This document shows, one piece after another, positions 21,321 through 21,414 of a DNA stretch of 21,414 bases. This DNA comes from Candidatus Rifleibacteriota bacterium (lineage in GTDB: Bacteria > UBP17 > UBA6191 > JACPRK01). A model generated the notes under the pieces. That model had not been told where the DNA came from. It worked only from the letters and a program-made list of their open reading frames with translations, and ran no database searches. The DNA is taken from positions 1-21,414 of the forward strand of contig JACQZL010000069.1 in NCBI GenBank assembly GCA_016213865.1. The letters are read 5' to 3'. The translations under genes were made by a program, and so were the position numbers. Position 1 is the first letter of the stretch, and every line of letters starts with the position of its first letter.

Positions 21321-21345
21321 GGGACCGCTCGCTTACGCTCGCGGC
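21321..21345 (-). repeat. Dispersed 25-bp GCGAGCGTAAGCGAGCGG repeat, copy 3
   Basis: In reverse complement it matches copy 1 (1015-1039), 20 kb away, at 24 of 25 positions. Confidence 0.8.
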
Positions 21346-21393
21346 CGTGGTCAGTTGCGCTGTTGCCGGTCCGCCGCAGCCCAACTGCTCCCT

Positions 21394-21414
21394 CTGGCAC
21401 TGGCTACTGGCTAC
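21394..21414 (-). repeat. CTGGCTA heptamer array, cut by the window end
   Basis: CTGGCA, CTGGCTA, CTGGCTA, C; same family as 16596-16627 and 19073-19110. It runs off the window. Confidence 0.7.

Larger units (their letters stand above)
21139..21414. other. Non-coding tail of the window
   Basis: GC-rich, with no convincing gene. It contains two dispersed repeats (21321-21345, 21394-21414), each related to copies kilobases away. Confidence 0.5.

Overview
The window is GC-rich bacterial DNA with densely packed genes on both strands. Prepilins, an O-antigen-ligase-like enzyme and B12-type radical SAM proteins fused to or beside glycosyltransferases point to an uncultured diderm (Gram-negative-type) bacterium. 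Planctomycetota or a neighbouring candidate phylum would fit, but this placement is weak. No rRNA, tRNA or CRISPR array was seen.

Layout. (1) 7-5949: one open frame of about 1980 codons with four separate CxxxCxxC radical SAM motifs. The outer two modules are SPASM-type and the inner two have B12-binding-like N-terminal regions. (2) 5973-6894: a GxxExxY gene bounded by 34-bp inverted repeats, then a 121-bp exact direct repeat enclosing a broken YgiT/MqsA-type zinc-finger gene and the tail of a second GxxExxY gene. (3) 6873-12350: an O-antigen ligase/oligosaccharyltransferase with a TPR tail, directly followed by a GspI-like pseudopilin. GspH-, GspJ- and GspK-like genes converge on it from the other strand. 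(4) 12772-14491: two tandem paralogous prepilins. (5) 14517-15127: a DUF5615/DUF433 toxin-antitoxin pair with stacked inverted repeats upstream. (6) 15381-16364: a zinc-ribbon/membrane/coiled-coil protein behind a near-consensus promoter. (7) 16639-20162, minus strand: a radical SAM-glycosyltransferase fusion and a family 2 glycosyltransferase. (8) 20243-21116: a Flp-type pilin with a Pro/Ala tail and strong expression signals, then a small membrane protein.

How the genes may work together (inference). The G/H/I/J/K-like set could build a type II secretion or type IV pilus-like pseudopilus. The ligase-like enzyme is separated from the I-like pseudopilin by only 2 nt, so it may glycosylate pilins or finish a surface glycan. 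The glycosyltransferases and radical SAM proteins could make or modify that glycan or a peptide product.

A second theme is repeats. Gene borders carry several unrelated mini-arrays of 7- or 8-bp units, mostly about 25-45 bp long. Some families recur kilobases apart, sometimes as inverted pairs around one gene. Some lie inside prepilin leaders, and a related motif lies inside the linker of the giant radical SAM gene. They resemble the heptameric STRR repeats of cyanobacteria in style, and in my view are, with the four-module radical SAM protein, the most unusual part of the window.
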